64,000 bases of DNA from Rhodococcoides kyotonense (GCF_900188125.1 NZ_FZOW01000012.1:124001-188000); one strand, 5' to 3'. Numbered from the stretch's first letter, positions 16,569-25,616 are shown. Numbers and translations are program-made. The notes: a model not told the origin generated them from the letters alone.

Positions 16569-17377
16569 CGGCGACGCCTCCAGTCGAATCTGTTGAGTAC
16601 GGCCGATATGCCGAGCGTTGCGAGTAGAGCCAGCGCAGTGACGACCAGAATGCCTGCGTACATTTCGTCGATGTCGAAGCTGTCGTAAGCGATCGATATG
16701 AAATGGCCGAGACCCTGTGTGGACAGGATGAATTCACTGGCGAGCACCGAGATGATGGCGTAGGACAGGCCCAGCTTGAGGCCGGTGACGATGTTGGGGA
16801 GCGCGTAGGGAAGCAGGATAGAACGAAAGAATTGCCAGCGAGTCATCTCCAGGGTCGTTCCGAGCTTGGTCACGATGGGACTCACGGAGTTGAAGCCCGT
16901 GCGCGCGTTCAACGCGACAACTCCGAACGCGAAGATCGTCGACAGAACGGCGATCGGGGCAATCCCGCTGCCGAACAGTACGACCATGATCGGGTAGAGG
17001 GCGAACGTCGGTACCGCGTAGTACACGTTGAGGTAGGGCTGGAAGGCTCTGTCCCACAATTCGAAACGCCACAGCATGTAGGCCGCTGCGACTCCGAGGA
17101 CGGAACTGAGCACGAACGCGACGACAATGATGCCGAGCGTGCGTCCGAGGGCGTCGGCGAGGAACTCCGGGTCGCCGAGAAGTTCGACCATCGTCACCGC
17201 CATGTCCGAGACAGGAACAATGTCGAGCGGTGATGCCAACGGCGACCGGGCGTACACCTCGATCACGAGGAGAGCCACCAGAATGATCGCAGCAGTCCAC
17301 CCGGGAGCACGCATCCGTACAACGGTGGACGGTGGTGGCCGAAGATAGCCGGGAACAACCGATCTCGTCGAGGTCAT
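16565..17377 (-). CDS. ABC importer permease (SsuC/TauC-like), first
   Basis: A 270-residue inner-membrane permease with about six helices. The coupling loop is visible as GTTLEMTRWQFFRSILLPYA followed by LPNIVTGLKLGLSYAI. It overlaps the ATPase gene upstream and the second permease downstream by 4 bp each, consistent with coupled translation of the whole transporter. Confidence 0.88.
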   Translation of the reverse strand: MTSTRSVVPGYLRPPPSTVVRMRAPGWTAAIILVALLVIEVYARSPLASPLDIVPVSDMAVTMVELLGDPEFLADALGRTLGIIVVAFVLSSVLGVAAAYMLWRFELWDRAFQPYLNVYYAVPTFALYPIMVVLFGSGIAPIAVLSTIFAFGVVALNARTGFNSVSPIVTKLGTTLEMTRWQFFRSILLPYALPNIVTGLKLGLSYAIISVLASEFILSTQGLGHFISIAYDSFDIDEMYAGILVVTALALLATLGISAVLNRFDWRRRR

Positions 17378-18186
17378 GGCTCGATGCTCATCGTCTTCTT
17401 GGCCTCGTCGCGCAGGCTGGCCCAGATTCGTTCGTGCAGCTCACGCGCTTCCGGGCTCGCCAGCACGTCCTCCGAACGCGGGCGAGGCAGATCGACCTCC
17501 AGTTCGTCGATGAATCGGCCCGGCCGAGCGCTCATGACCAGCACGCGGTCCGACAAGAGCACCGCCTCCTGAATGCTGTGGGTGATGAAAAGCACTCCAC
17601 ACGTGAGCTTCTCGACGATCTTGAGCAGCTCGTAGGACATCACGAGCCGAGTCTGTTCGTCGAGCGCGCCGAACGGCTCGTCGGCGAGAATCAGATCGGG
17701 TTCCATCGACAGGCACCGAGCAATCGCGACGCGCTGACGCATTCCGCCGGACAATTGCGTCGGAAAATGATCGCCGAACTTCGATAGCCCTACGGTTGCA
17801 AGCAATTCGTCTGCACGAAAACGTCGTTCGCGCCTTCCGACGCCCTGGACCTCCAGAGCGAAGGCGACGTTGTCGCGAACGGTTCGCCACGGTAGCGTCG
17901 CCGATTCCTGGAAGATGATCGCGGTCTTGCTCCTGGGTCCGGTCAACGGTCGGTTGTCGACCCGGACGGTTCCGCCGTCGTGATCCTGCAGTCCTGCGAA
18001 GATCTCCAGAAGCGTCGACTTTCCGCAGCCGCTCGGCCCGACGACGGAGACGAATTCACCTCTGCCGATTGCCAAGTCGATCTCGTGCAGCGCGACGACG
18101 TCGCCGAATCGGCGAGACACCGACGATGCGACGGCAATGTTGTCCGTCGTCCTGTTTCGTTCCATGGTTCGCGTCACGGGCGTCAC
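17374..18186 (-). CDS. ABC importer ATP-binding protein (SsuB/TauB-like)
   Basis: A 270-residue ATPase. Walker A is GPSGCGKST near residues 50-58, the Q-loop is in IIFQESATLPWRTV, the signature is LSGGMRQR, Walker B is LILADEPFGALDEQTR and the switch His is in FITHSIQEAVLLSDR. This is the nitrate/sulfonate/taurine subfamily. I chose the GTG at 18186 because it overlaps the stop of the binding-protein gene as GTGA, the same spacing seen at the other two operon junctions; an ATG seven codons in (18165) is the alternative. Confidence 0.92.
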   Translation of the reverse strand: MTPVTRTMERNRTTDNIAVASSVSRRFGDVVALHEIDLAIGRGEFVSVVGPSGCGKSTLLEIFAGLQDHDGGTVRVDNRPLTGPRSKTAIIFQESATLPWRTVRDNVAFALEVQGVGRRERRFRADELLATVGLSKFGDHFPTQLSGGMRQRVAIARCLSMEPDLILADEPFGALDEQTRLVMSYELLKIVEKLTCGVLFITHSIQEAVLLSDRVLVMSARPGRFIDELEVDLPRPRSEDVLASPEARELHERIWASLRDEAKKTMSIEP

Positions 18187-19226
18187 TTTCTCGATCGATC
18201 GGACGGAGCGGTGGTGTCGCAGTCGCCCGGCATCTCCCGCGAGACACCGTCGGCCAGGAACTGCGGGTCGAACAGAGTGCAGAAGTCGGGCACGCGGTCG
18301 CTCCCCGACGCTTCGACTCCGGACTGTGCGGCGTCGACGCCTGCCGGTTCGAAGCCGCCTCCCCATGTGTCGACCGACGAGGCACGCTCGACGACGGCTT
18401 GCGCCGACTCGACGTCGAAGCCGGTGTAGGAAGCATAGATTCGGGCTGCGGCGGTCGGGTCTGCCTTGATGGACGCGACCGCTTCGGTGTATCCGGCGTT
18501 GATGGCCCGCACCACACCCGGGTTGCTTTCGGCGTAGTCCTTCGTGGTGGTGATAGTCGATTGCAGGAAGCGCTGAACGTAATCGGGGCTCGAGACGATC
18601 AACTTGAAATCTTCGGGCCGCTGTTCGGCGACGATCGAAGGAATCAGCGCGATGTCCACCGACCCTGCTTCCAGAAGCGCCAGCCCCTCACCGATTCCGC
18701 CCGACGCGACACGCTCTATCTTGCTTGCATCGACTCCGGCCAGCTCGGGAAGTAGAAGCGTCAACGCATCCGATGCAGAGTTGGGCCGGGTGTATGCCCA
18801 TTTTCGAACGTCCTCGATAGAGGAGATCGACGAATTGGACGCCAGCGCATAGAAATTCATCGGGTAGGGGCCTTGGGTACCACCGCCGACGATCCTCAGC
18901 TCCGAGCCGCCCGCGTCGGCCTGCACGATTGACGGGTAACTGACCTCGCCGATCGGTATATTGCCGTCGAGCAGGGTTCGCATGGTGGCGCTGCCGCCCT
19001 TGCCGGGGACGATGTTCTCGACGATGACGCCGTGCTTCTCGAACAGACCCTGTTGCTGCGCGACGAGCCACGGGATGCTGTAGATCTCCGCGGCGGCGGA
19101 GACGGTGACGTCGATGGTGACCGGATCGGCCGGATTTGCATCGGGACCTGGATCCGACCCGCAGGCAATCAGGCCGAGCGCGAGAATCACGGCGGCCGGA
19201 AGTAGCCCGGCACGGGGTGTGAACAT
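18183..19226 (-). CDS. ABC importer substrate-binding lipoprotein
   Basis: A 347-residue binding protein of the NMT1/THI5-SsuA type. The start at MFTPRAGLLPAAVILALG gives a signal peptide ending in the lipobox LIACGS, with AGGA placed 5 bp before the ATG. The mature part has the two-lobe pattern: VTVSAAAEIYSIPWLVAQQQ, EKHGVIVENIV, IPIGEVSYPSIVQADAGG and IPSIVAEQRPEDF. It heads the operon with two permeases and one ATPase. The substrate is not predictable from the visible residues. A Ser/Thr/Asp-rich tail follows the last helix. Confidence 0.88.
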   Translation of the reverse strand: MFTPRAGLLPAAVILALGLIACGSDPGPDANPADPVTIDVTVSAAAEIYSIPWLVAQQQGLFEKHGVIVENIVPGKGGSATMRTLLDGNIPIGEVSYPSIVQADAGGSELRIVGGGTQGPYPMNFYALASNSSISSIEDVRKWAYTRPNSASDALTLLLPELAGVDASKIERVASGGIGEGLALLEAGSVDIALIPSIVAEQRPEDFKLIVSSPDYVQRFLQSTITTTKDYAESNPGVVRAINAGYTEAVASIKADPTAAARIYASYTGFDVESAQAVVERASSVDTWGGGFEPAGVDAAQSGVEASGSDRVPDFCTLFDPQFLADGVSREMPGDCDTTAPSDRSRK

Positions 19227-19418
19227 GGATGTCCTAAGGCTGGTTGCTGTACGTGTGTGCGCCGAACGTCGAGGTGACATCAGCCACTCACGGTCTTTAC
19301 TGAGACGTGAATTACAGACAAACCAACTTAAACATAAGACGTTTAGGGCGTCAAGGGGGCATCTGGGCGGTGCATGGCCGGGATTCCGAGGCTAAAGCTC
19401 AGATGTTTAACTGTTTTT
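19227..19418. promoter_or_regulatory. Leader region of the ABC importer operon
   Basis: This gap precedes the minus-strand importer and follows the 3' hairpin of the next gene. It is less GC-rich than its surroundings around 19305-19345, where a promoter is expected. A short interrupted repeat, GACGTTTAGGGCGTC (5-bp region GACGt/GCGTC), lies near 19342-19356. A run of seven T lies just before the hairpin element. No known operator or riboswitch was recognised. Confidence 0.4.
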
Positions 19419-19458
19419 TTGAGTGTTTATGTATAGCGGGCTATACATCTTCACTCAC
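19419..19458. repeat. Hairpin element copy 3 (GTGAGTG type) at a stop codon
   Basis: The inner arms ATGTATAG and CTATACAT are perfectly complementary with loop CGGG; the outer arms are TTGAGTG and CACTCAC (five of seven pairs). The right arm contains the stop codon of the minus-strand NADH dehydrogenase-like gene (19455-19457), so the element begins inside the last codons of that gene. In the direction of that transcript the stem is followed by A residues, not U, so it is not a canonical intrinsic terminator. Confidence 0.85.
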
Positions 19459-20705
19459 AAGGTGGGTTTGACGTCGTCTCCCCACGCGATGCGCTTCGGA
19501 TCCCCGTGGCATTCGACGATCGCCGAATGGTCCGCGTCGAAGTAGTCCCAAGCCCAGGACAGGAACGCGTCGACCTTGCTGTGTGCGCCGCTCAGCAGTG
19601 CGGCGTGGACCCCGAGCCAGGCGGCAAACGCGAGTGGCCCCTCGACTTGGTGGCGATGTGCTCCCACTTCGGCTACTGCCGCGCCGCGACCGATCATCGC
19701 CATGATTCCCTTGTCGCGGTAGACGAAAGGCTTCGTGGGCTTGCCCTCGTCGGCCCGCAAAATGTTGTGCGCTGCCCAGGCTCCCGCCTGCTGAGCGACG
19801 GATCCCAACTGCGGCAACGTCTTTCCGTCGGCGTCAGGGATGTTCGCGACATCGCCGACGGCGTAGACCGCGTCGAACGTCGGGACGGTCAGGTCGGCCA
19901 GTACGTCGATTCTGCCGCCGTGCCCCGGGGCAACCTCGCACGTCGCAGTGACCGGTGCAGCTGCTTCACCACCGGCCCAGACGACGGTCCGCGACGAGAT
20001 ACGTGACCCGTCGCTGAGGGTGACGCCGTCCGCGTCGACGGCCTGCACACCGATACCGAGACACACCTTGGCTCCGTGTTCGACCAGCTTGTCGTGCGCG
20101 TACTCGTGCGACTTGTCGCTGAACGGGGCGAGAAGGGCCTTGCCGTGATTGATCAACCATGCCTGCCCGCGTCCGCCGGGGTGGTTCATCGTGCGAAGGG
20201 CTCGGAACAGTTCCGCGAATGCACCTGCCGTCTCGACCCCGGTGGGTCCACCACCGACGATGACGATGTCGAGCGGATCGTTCGCCTGGGCCAGCAGGTC
20301 GCGGACGTGGTGTCGGAGTCGTTCGGCGTCCGCGACGGAGTACAGCGGAAACGAGAACTCCTCGGCCCCGGGCGTTCCGAAGAAATTCGCCGTGGCACCC
20401 GCTGCGACGACGAGGTGATCCCCGGTGATCGTCTCACCCGGCACGACGAGGGAGCGGCCTCGAAAGTCGAGCTTGCCGATGTCGGCACGCACGACTCGAA
20501 CCGTCGGCAGATGTTCGAAGATCGACGCCAAGGGCCTGGCGACGTCCTCGGCGGGCAATTGCGACGTCGCGACCTGGTAGAGCAGAGGCTGGAACTGGTG
20601 GTAGTCGTTGCGGTCGACGAGGGTGACGTCGACGCCCTTACGGCCCAGCTCGTGCGCACATGCGACACCTGCGAGTCCGGCACCGGCCACCACCACGTGA
20701 GTCAT
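19455..20705 (-). CDS. Type II NADH dehydrogenase-like FAD oxidoreductase
   Basis: A 416-residue flavoprotein of the NDH-2 family that passes electrons from NADH to quinone without pumping protons. The FAD-binding motif is [16 protein letters not shown] at the N-terminus, the NAD(P) motif is [20 protein letters not shown], and the second FAD motif is [16 protein letters not shown]-terminal hydrophobic stretch ([18 protein letters not shown]) would sit at the membrane. I chose the ATG at 20705 (MTHVVVAG); a GTG three codons upstream is possible. Divergent from the permease gene, sharing a 52-bp promoter region. Confidence 0.88.
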   Translation of the reverse strand: MTHVVVAGAGLAGVACAHELGRKGVDVTLVDRNDYHQFQPLLYQVATSQLPAEDVARPLASIFEHLPTVRVVRADIGKLDFRGRSLVVPGETITGDHLVVAAGATANFFGTPGAEEFSFPLYSVADAERLRHHVRDLLAQANDPLDIVIVGGGPTGVETAGAFAELFRALRTMNHPGGRGQAWLINHGKALLAPFSDKSHEYAHDKLVEHGAKVCLGIGVQAVDADGVTLSDGSRISSRTVVWAGGEAAAPVTATCEVAPGHGGRIDVLADLTVPTFDAVYAVGDVANIPDADGKTLPQLGSVAQQAGAWAAHNILRADEGKPTKPFVYRDKGIMAMIGRGAAVAEVGAHRHQVEGPLAFAAWLGVHAALLSGAHSKVDAFLSWAWDYFDADHSAIVECHGDPKRIAWGDDVKPTL

Positions 20706-20757
20706 GGGTATCACAGTAGTTCCGCTGCTACGCCGGTGGCGGGTTTACGCTCAGCTG

Positions 20758-22707
20758 ATGGTGCGTCTTCGGTCGTGGCTACTGAGCGATATCACCGAGC
20801 AGCCGTCGGGCCATCTTGGTCCGTACCGCAAGCCACGGAAGGTCGAACACACCCATCCGTGGTGGAAAGTGATGTGCCTGACGGGTGTCGACTACTTCTC
20901 CACGCTGGGATACCAGCCGGGAATCGCGGCGCTCGCTGCGGGCACGCTGGCGCCGCTGGCAACCGTCGTACTGATTCTGTTGACGCTCTTCGGTGCACTT
21001 CCGGTGTATCGACGCGTGGCCCGCGAGAGTCCACATGGTGAAGGCTCGATTGCGATGCTCGAGAAGCTGCTGCCGAAGTGGGGCGGCAAGATCTTCGTGC
21101 TCGTGCTGTTGGGGTTCGCAGCGACCGACTTTCTGATCACGATGACATTGTCGGCAGCCGACGCGTCGGCGCACGTCATCGAGAATCCCTTTGCACCAAC
21201 CGGTTTGGGCGACGCCGAAGTGATCATCACGCTGGTGTTGTTGGCACTCCTGGCGGCAGTGTTTCTGAAGGGCTTCACCGAGGCCATCGGAATAGCCGTC
21301 GCGTTGGTCGGGACGTTTCTGGCGCTCAATCTCGTCGTCGTGGTGGTCGGGTTCTGGGAGATCGCGTCCAGGCCGTCGTTGATCACCGACTGGCAGCACG
21401 CGCTGACCGCCGAGCACAGCAACCCGCTGATGATGATCGCCGTCGCGCTCATCGTGTTTCCGAAGCTTGCACTCGGGCTGTCGGGGTTCGAGACGGGAGT
21501 CGCGGTGATGCCGCAGATCGAATCCCCTGTGAGTGGAAATGTGCACTCCTCTATACATTCTCACTCACGAGAGGTGGCCGGGCGCATCCGAGGAGCACGC
21601 CGACTCCTGACGACGGCTGCCCTGATCATGAGCGGATTCCTGCTGACGTCGAGCATCATCACCACCATCCTGATCCCCGAGCAGGAGTTCGAACCAGGAG
21701 GTCAGGCCAACGGACGCGCACTCGCGTATCTCGCGCACGAGTATCTGGGAAGTGCTTTCGGAACCATCTACGACGTCAGCACCATCGCGATTCTGTGGTT
21801 CGCGGGCGCGTCGGCGATGGCGGGCTTGCTCAATCTGGTCCCGCGCTACCTCCCGAAGTACGGCATGGCGCCGGAGTGGGCGCGAGCGGTTCGTCCACTG
21901 GTGCTTGTGTTCTCGGTGATCGCGTTCGTCGTGACGCTCTATTTCAAGGCAAGTGTCGACGCGCAGAGCGCAGCATATGCGACGGGTGTGTTGGTGCTCA
22001 TCACGTCGGCATCGGTTGCGGTGTCGTTGTCCGCGGCGCATCGGGGTGAGCGGAGAAAGGAATGGTTGTTCGGCGTCGTAGCAACGATATTCGTGTACAC
22101 GACCGTCGCGAACATCTTCGAACGTCCCGACGGCGTGAAAGTCGCATCGTTCTTCATCGTCGCGATCTTGGTGGTGTCGTTCGTCTCTCGGATCACGCGG
22201 TCGTTCGAATTACGGTCCACGTCGGTGACATTCGACGAGCAGGCGCTCGAATTCATCGAGGAAGCCGCCGCGCGGGGGAGTATCCAAGTGGTGTGCCATG
22301 ATTCGCGGCACCTCGAGATCGAGGAGTACGCATCCAAGGAGACGCAGCAACGCGCGGACAGTCACATCCCTGCGGATGATCCGATCCTGTTCCTGGAAGC
22401 CAACATCAAGGATGCGTCGGAGTTCTCGACCGATCTCGTCGTGCACGGGCGGCAGCGCGGGGACTACCGAATCCTCTGGGTCGACGCGGCGGCAGTGCCC
22501 AATTCCATTGCCGCTGTGCTGCTCCAGATCCGAGACGAGACCGGTGTTCGGCCGGATGTCTACTTCGAGTGGTCGGAGGGCAATCCCGTCGTCAACCTGT
22601 TGCGGTTCCTGTTCATCGGCGTCGGCGAGGTGGCCCCGGTGACGCGTGAGGTCATCCGGCGGGCGGAGCCGGACCGGGAGCGTCGGCCGAACGTGCATGT
22701 CGGGTGA
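20758..22707 (+). CDS. APC-family permease with C-terminal soluble domain and in-frame hairpin element
   Basis: A 649-residue permease. Residues about 20-500 hold roughly 12 membrane helices of the amino acid-polyamine-organocation superfamily ([40 protein letters not shown]). The last 150 residues form a soluble cytoplasmic domain starting near [16 protein letters not shown]. Nucleotides 21529-21568 are a hairpin-family copy read in frame as [14 protein letters not shown], in the loop after a membrane helix. The ATG at 20758 ([11 protein letters not shown]) is the most plausible start. The substrate is unknown. The stop is directly followed by a 55-bp repeat. Confidence 0.85.
   Translation: MVRLRSWLLSDITEQPSGHLGPYRKPRKVEHTHPWWKVMCLTGVDYFSTLGYQPGIAALAAGTLAPLATVVLILLTLFGALPVYRRVARESPHGEGSIAMLEKLLPKWGGKIFVLVLLGFAATDFLITMTLSAADASAHVIENPFAPTGLGDAEVIITLVLLALLAAVFLKGFTEAIGIAVALVGTFLALNLVVVVVGFWEIASRPSLITDWQHALTAEHSNPLMMIAVALIVFPKLALGLSGFETGVAVMPQIESPVSGNVHSSIHSHSREVAGRIRGARRLLTTAALIMSGFLLTSSIITTILIPEQEFEPGGQANGRALAYLAHEYLGSAFGTIYDVSTIAILWFAGASAMAGLLNLVPRYLPKYGMAPEWARAVRPLVLVFSVIAFVVTLYFKASVDAQSAAYATGVLVLITSASVAVSLSAAHRGERRKEWLFGVVATIFVYTTVANIFERPDGVKVASFFIVAILVVSFVSRITRSFELRSTSVTFDEQALEFIEEAAARGSIQVVCHDSRHLEIEEYASKETQQRADSHIPADDPILFLEANIKDASEFSTDLVVHGRQRGDYRILWVDAAAVPNSIAAVLLQIRDETGVRPDVYFEWSEGNPVVNLLRFLFIGVGEVAPVTREVIRRAEPDRERRPNVHVG
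21529..21568. repeat. Hairpin element copy 4 (GTGAGTG type) inside a coding region
   Basis: The outer arms GTGAGTG and CACTCAC are perfect. The right inner arm CTATACAT is identical to copy 3, while the left inner arm has drifted to ATGTGCAC and the loop to TCCT. The copy lies inside the permease gene without breaking its frame. Loss of inner pairing with retention of the outer arms suggests the hairpin is partly relaxed in coding sequence. Confidence 0.82.
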
Positions 22708-22762
22708 TCGCTTGAATGAACCGTTCAAGCTATCTGATCGTATGAGTGAACCATTCAAGCGG
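22708..22762 (-). repeat. 55-bp palindromic repeat, copy 3
   Basis: Opposite orientation to copies 1 and 2. The plus-strand termini are TCGCTTGAATG and CATTCAAGCGG, with the central GCTATCTGATCGTATGA matching the others in reverse complement. It begins on the base after the permease stop codon. Confidence 0.9.
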
Positions 22763-22766
22763 TCGG

Positions 22767-22828
22767 GAGAGGGCGGTCGGGAGCGGGTGGTCAGGAGGAG
22801 AGGGCGGTCAGGACTGGGTGGTCAGAGG
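22767..22828. repeat. Two tandem 31-bp direct repeats
   Basis: Two adjacent 31-bp units each begin GAGAGGGCGGTC and continue to GGGTGGTCAG, differing at about six positions. The second unit runs over the stop codon of the minus-strand membrane protein gene (22822-22824). Together with the 55-bp repeat before it, it fills the whole convergent gap. Confidence 0.8.
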
Positions 22829-23244
22829 AACTGCCCGCCCACGAACCCGGCGAGAAGAACTGCCGTACCGCCGATTTCACCGGCGATCAGAGCCCACATG
22901 AACCCGTGAGTACCGCGGACGGGGTGTGCGAACTGGTTGTCGGTATCGCGGACGATCCCGTGGTACATGTAGCTGCCGATGGCCGCGACGAAGAAGAACA
23001 CCACCACGAGACCGGCGGTGAGGTTGACTGCCGTCGGGAATCCCGAGAACTCCGTCAACGCCGCGAGCACCAGCGTCGCGAACGAGTACATCAGCGCCGC
23101 ACGGTGGGCGATGTCGACATAAGGGTGCGCGAGGGCGGTCGCCGACGTCGACATCTCACGGAACTTCCACACCCCGAGCGCGAGGGCCCACAGCAGAATC
23201 AGACCGGCAAGGAGCAGCAGGATCTTGGTGTCGACGCCGATCAC
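22822..23244 (-). CDS. Small integral membrane protein of unknown function
   Basis: A 140-residue protein with about four hydrophobic helices (KILLLLAGLILLWALALGVW; AALMYSFATLVLAALTEF; LTAGLVVVFFFVAAIGSYMY; and the C-terminal ALIAGEIGGTAVLLAGFVGG). Conserved-looking His residues occur in LAHPYVDIAHRA and AHPVRGTHGF. I do not recognise the family. The GTG at 23244 overlaps the stop of the lipoprotein gene as GTGA, so the two are translationally coupled; a longer frame upstream is a shadow of that gene. Confidence 0.7.
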   Translation of the reverse strand: MIGVDTKILLLLAGLILLWALALGVWKFREMSTSATALAHPYVDIAHRAALMYSFATLVLAALTEFSGFPTAVNLTAGLVVVFFFVAAIGSYMYHGIVRDTDNQFAHPVRGTHGFMWALIAGEIGGTAVLLAGFVGGQFL

Positions 23245-24062
23245 GCGACGTCGCCGATGCAGTAGCCGGTCTGGTCGGCGGTCAGGGTGAAGATCCGGTT
23301 CTGCTCGAACCCGGATACATCGGTGACGTCGGCGTACACCGTCGTATAGGGGCCGTTCACCGCCGCGACGTAGACGCTGGACGGGTTGTACGACGCGGAT
23401 CCGGTGAGCAGGCCAGGATTGACGGCTAGAGGCGGAATCGTCGGTGCACCGGTTCCCTGTGGATCCCACGTCGGATCGCCGGCACAGACGACCGGATAGT
23501 CACCTTCGAGGTCTGCCGGTGACACGGGAGCGCCGGTGAAGCGGCCGAGGTACCGGGTGACGGTGTAATTGGCGTCGACGTCGGCGAACACGGGTTGCGT
23601 CCCGGCCGGCGACACGCGCGGGCACGCGTAGCCGGATACGACGTCGGTGCGTGTGATCGACAAGGTGACCGCCGGACCGTTCCAGTTCACGGTCGACGGC
23701 CCGTCGACGCCGGGTGCGGCGGCCGCGTCGAGAATCCCCGCGACGTCCGCGTACTGCGTCGGCAACTCGGTGGGCGGCACGGTCCAGCACCTCGCGGCTA
23801 CGGCTGGAATGCCGCCGGATTCGAGATCGACCAGGAACGCGCGCAGCGCAGACGCGGCCTGAGGGTTACCGGGAACATCGCCGACGCTCGGGCCAGGTGG
23901 GGGTGCGACAGTGGTGGTCGGCGCCACCGTTTGTTCGACCGTCGGGGTCTTGGGAGGGTCCGTGGGGATCCCCTGTTGGCCGTCGCCCTCGCAGGCGGTG
24001 AGCGACAGAACCGCTACCGACAGTCCGACACCTGCGAAAGCGATACTGCGCAAACCACTCAT
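23241..24062 (-). CDS. Predicted lipoprotein
   Basis: A 273-residue exported protein. The start at MSGLRSIAFAG gives a signal peptide ending at lipobox LTACEG. A Pro/Thr-rich linker of about 45 residues follows, then a compact extracellular domain with several Cys (ARCWTV; GYACPR; VVCAGDP; TGYCIGDV) that could form two disulfides. No enzyme motif is visible. It is coupled to the downstream membrane protein gene and is divergent from the acyltransferase pair. Confidence 0.75.
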   Translation of the reverse strand: MSGLRSIAFAGVGLSVAVLSLTACEGDGQQGIPTDPPKTPTVEQTVAPTTTVAPPPGPSVGDVPGNPQAASALRAFLVDLESGGIPAVAARCWTVPPTELPTQYADVAGILDAAAAPGVDGPSTVNWNGPAVTLSITRTDVVSGYACPRVSPAGTQPVFADVDANYTVTRYLGRFTGAPVSPADLEGDYPVVCAGDPTWDPQGTGAPTIPPLAVNPGLLTGSASYNPSSVYVAAVNGPYTTVYADVTDVSGFEQNRIFTLTADQTGYCIGDVA

Positions 24063-24126
24063 GTTCAGCTGACCTTCCCCACTTTGTCTTCTCCCCATGA
24101 CGTCGTTACGACTACGCTAACCGACT

Positions 24127-24870
24127 GTGGAACCCGTCTATCGATCCGTCATCGGCATTGCTCGTGTGGTCTTCGCATTCGAAGGCCTGAAGTTCGAGGT
24201 CGAGGGCGAGGAGAACATCCCCGCGACCGGCGGTGCTGTCGTCGCCGTCAATCACACCGGCTACATGGACTTCACGTATGCGGGGCTGCCGCCGCGAACC
24301 GTCAAGCGGTACATCCGCTTCATGGCGAAGAAGGAAGTGTTCGACAACAAGATCTCCGGTCCGATCATGCGGGCTCTGAAGCACATCCCGGTCGATCGTG
24401 CTGCGGGTGCGGAGTCGTACAAGGCGGCCGTTCAGTCGTTGAGCAAGGGTGAGCTCGTCGGTGTCTATCCCGAGGCGACCATCAGCCGAAGCTTCGAGAT
24501 CAAGGAATTCAAGTCCGGCGCCGCACGGATGGCCATCGAGGCAGGCGTCCCGATCATCCCGACGGTCATCTGGGGCGCACAGCGGGTGTGGACCAAGGGA
24601 TTCCCGAAACGTCTGGGGCGCACCAAGACTCCGATTTCGATTGCCGTCGGAAAGCCGATCGATCCCGTCGGTCCGCCGGCCGAGTTGACCGAGAAGCTGC
24701 ATGCGACGATGCAGGAGATGCTGCTGAAGCTTCAGGAAGGCTACGAGCACCCCGCCGGCGCCTACTGGGTGCCTGCTCGTCTCGGAGGTAGTGCTCCGAC
24801 GCTGGACGAGGCCAACAAACTCGACGCGGACGACGCGGCGGCGAAAGCTGCACGGCGACAAGGCAAGTAA
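24127..24870 (+). CDS. PlsC-type lysophospholipid acyltransferase (first)
   Basis: A 247-residue acyltransferase of the 1-acylglycerol-3-phosphate type, transferring acyl groups to a lysolipid at the membrane. The catalytic block I is NHTGYMDF (HX4D); block II includes FMAKKEVF; block III is GVYPEATISRS; block IV is IIPTVIWGAQ. The Glu of the usual EGT triad is in PEATIS. It starts with GTG and is joined to the next paralogue by TAATG. Mycobacteria have a similar cluster near serS (Rv3814c-Rv3816c, recalled). Confidence 0.88.
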   Translation: MEPVYRSVIGIARVVFAFEGLKFEVEGEENIPATGGAVVAVNHTGYMDFTYAGLPPRTVKRYIRFMAKKEVFDNKISGPIMRALKHIPVDRAAGAESYKAAVQSLSKGELVGVYPEATISRSFEIKEFKSGAARMAIEAGVPIIPTVIWGAQRVWTKGFPKRLGRTKTPISIAVGKPIDPVGPPAELTEKLHATMQEMLLKLQEGYEHPAGAYWVPARLGGSAPTLDEANKLDADDAAAKAARRQGK

Positions 24871-25616
24871 TGTCCCGCGAGCCGGTGTACGCGACTCTCA
24901 CCGCACTGGTGCGAGCGATCACCACGGCTCAGGGCCTGCGCACCACTTATCGCGGCACCGAGAACATCCCGCGCGAGGGTGGCGTGGTGCTCGCGGTCAA
25001 CCACACCGCGTACCTGGATTTCATGCAGGTGGGACTCGTTGCGCGTCAGGGCAAACGGCGTGTGCGATTCATGATGAAGAAGGAACTGGAACGCAACCCC
25101 ATCGTCGGCTTCCTGATGCGGCACTGCAAGGCGATCGGGGTCGACCGTGAAGCAGGAGCCCAGTCGTACCAGGCGGCTGTGCAGTCCCTGCGCGACGGCG
25201 AACTCGTGTGCGTCTATCCCGAGGCCACGATCAGTCGGAGTTTCGAATTGAAACGCTTCAAGTCGGGTGCGGCGCGGATGTCGCTCGAAGCGAATGTGCC
25301 GATCGTCCCTGTCGCGATCTGGGGTGCGCAGCGCGTCATGACGAAGGACATTCCAAGAGCCGTCGGGCGACATAATTTTCCGATTCACATCGCCGTCGGC
25401 CCGCCGATCGCCCCGCACGGGACACCCGACCAACTGACAGCCGAACTACGGACCGCGATGGACATCGCATTGAACGCCGCGCAGAACGGCTACCAGCATC
25501 CCGTCGGCGCGCGGTGGGTTCCGCGCAGGCTCGGCGGAACGGCACCGACTCTCGACGAGGCGCTGAAGATCGAAGAAGCGGAACGAGCGGCGAGGAAAAG
25601 CAGGTCAGCTGATTGA
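24870..25616 (+). CDS. PlsC-type lysophospholipid acyltransferase (second)
   Basis: A 248-residue paralogue of the preceding gene. Motifs are kept: NHTAYLDF, FMMKKELERNP, CVYPEATISRS and IVPVAIWGAQ. The start codon shares a base with the upstream TAA stop (TAATG). Its last 12 bp overlap the convergent CPBP protease gene. The two proteins are similar throughout, consistent with tandem duplication followed by divergence, perhaps with different acyl preferences (inference). Confidence 0.88.
   Translation: MSREPVYATLTALVRAITTAQGLRTTYRGTENIPREGGVVLAVNHTAYLDFMQVGLVARQGKRRVRFMMKKELERNPIVGFLMRHCKAIGVDREAGAQSYQAAVQSLRDGELVCVYPEATISRSFELKRFKSGAARMSLEANVPIVPVAIWGAQRVMTKDIPRAVGRHNFPIHIAVGPPIAPHGTPDQLTAELRTAMDIALNAAQNGYQHPVGARWVPRRLGGTAPTLDEALKIEEAERAARKSRSAD

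Noticed and set aside
15759..22707. A genomic island or prophage between serS and the acyltransferases
   Set aside because: No integrase, tRNA target, transposase or phage gene was found, and base composition does not clearly change.
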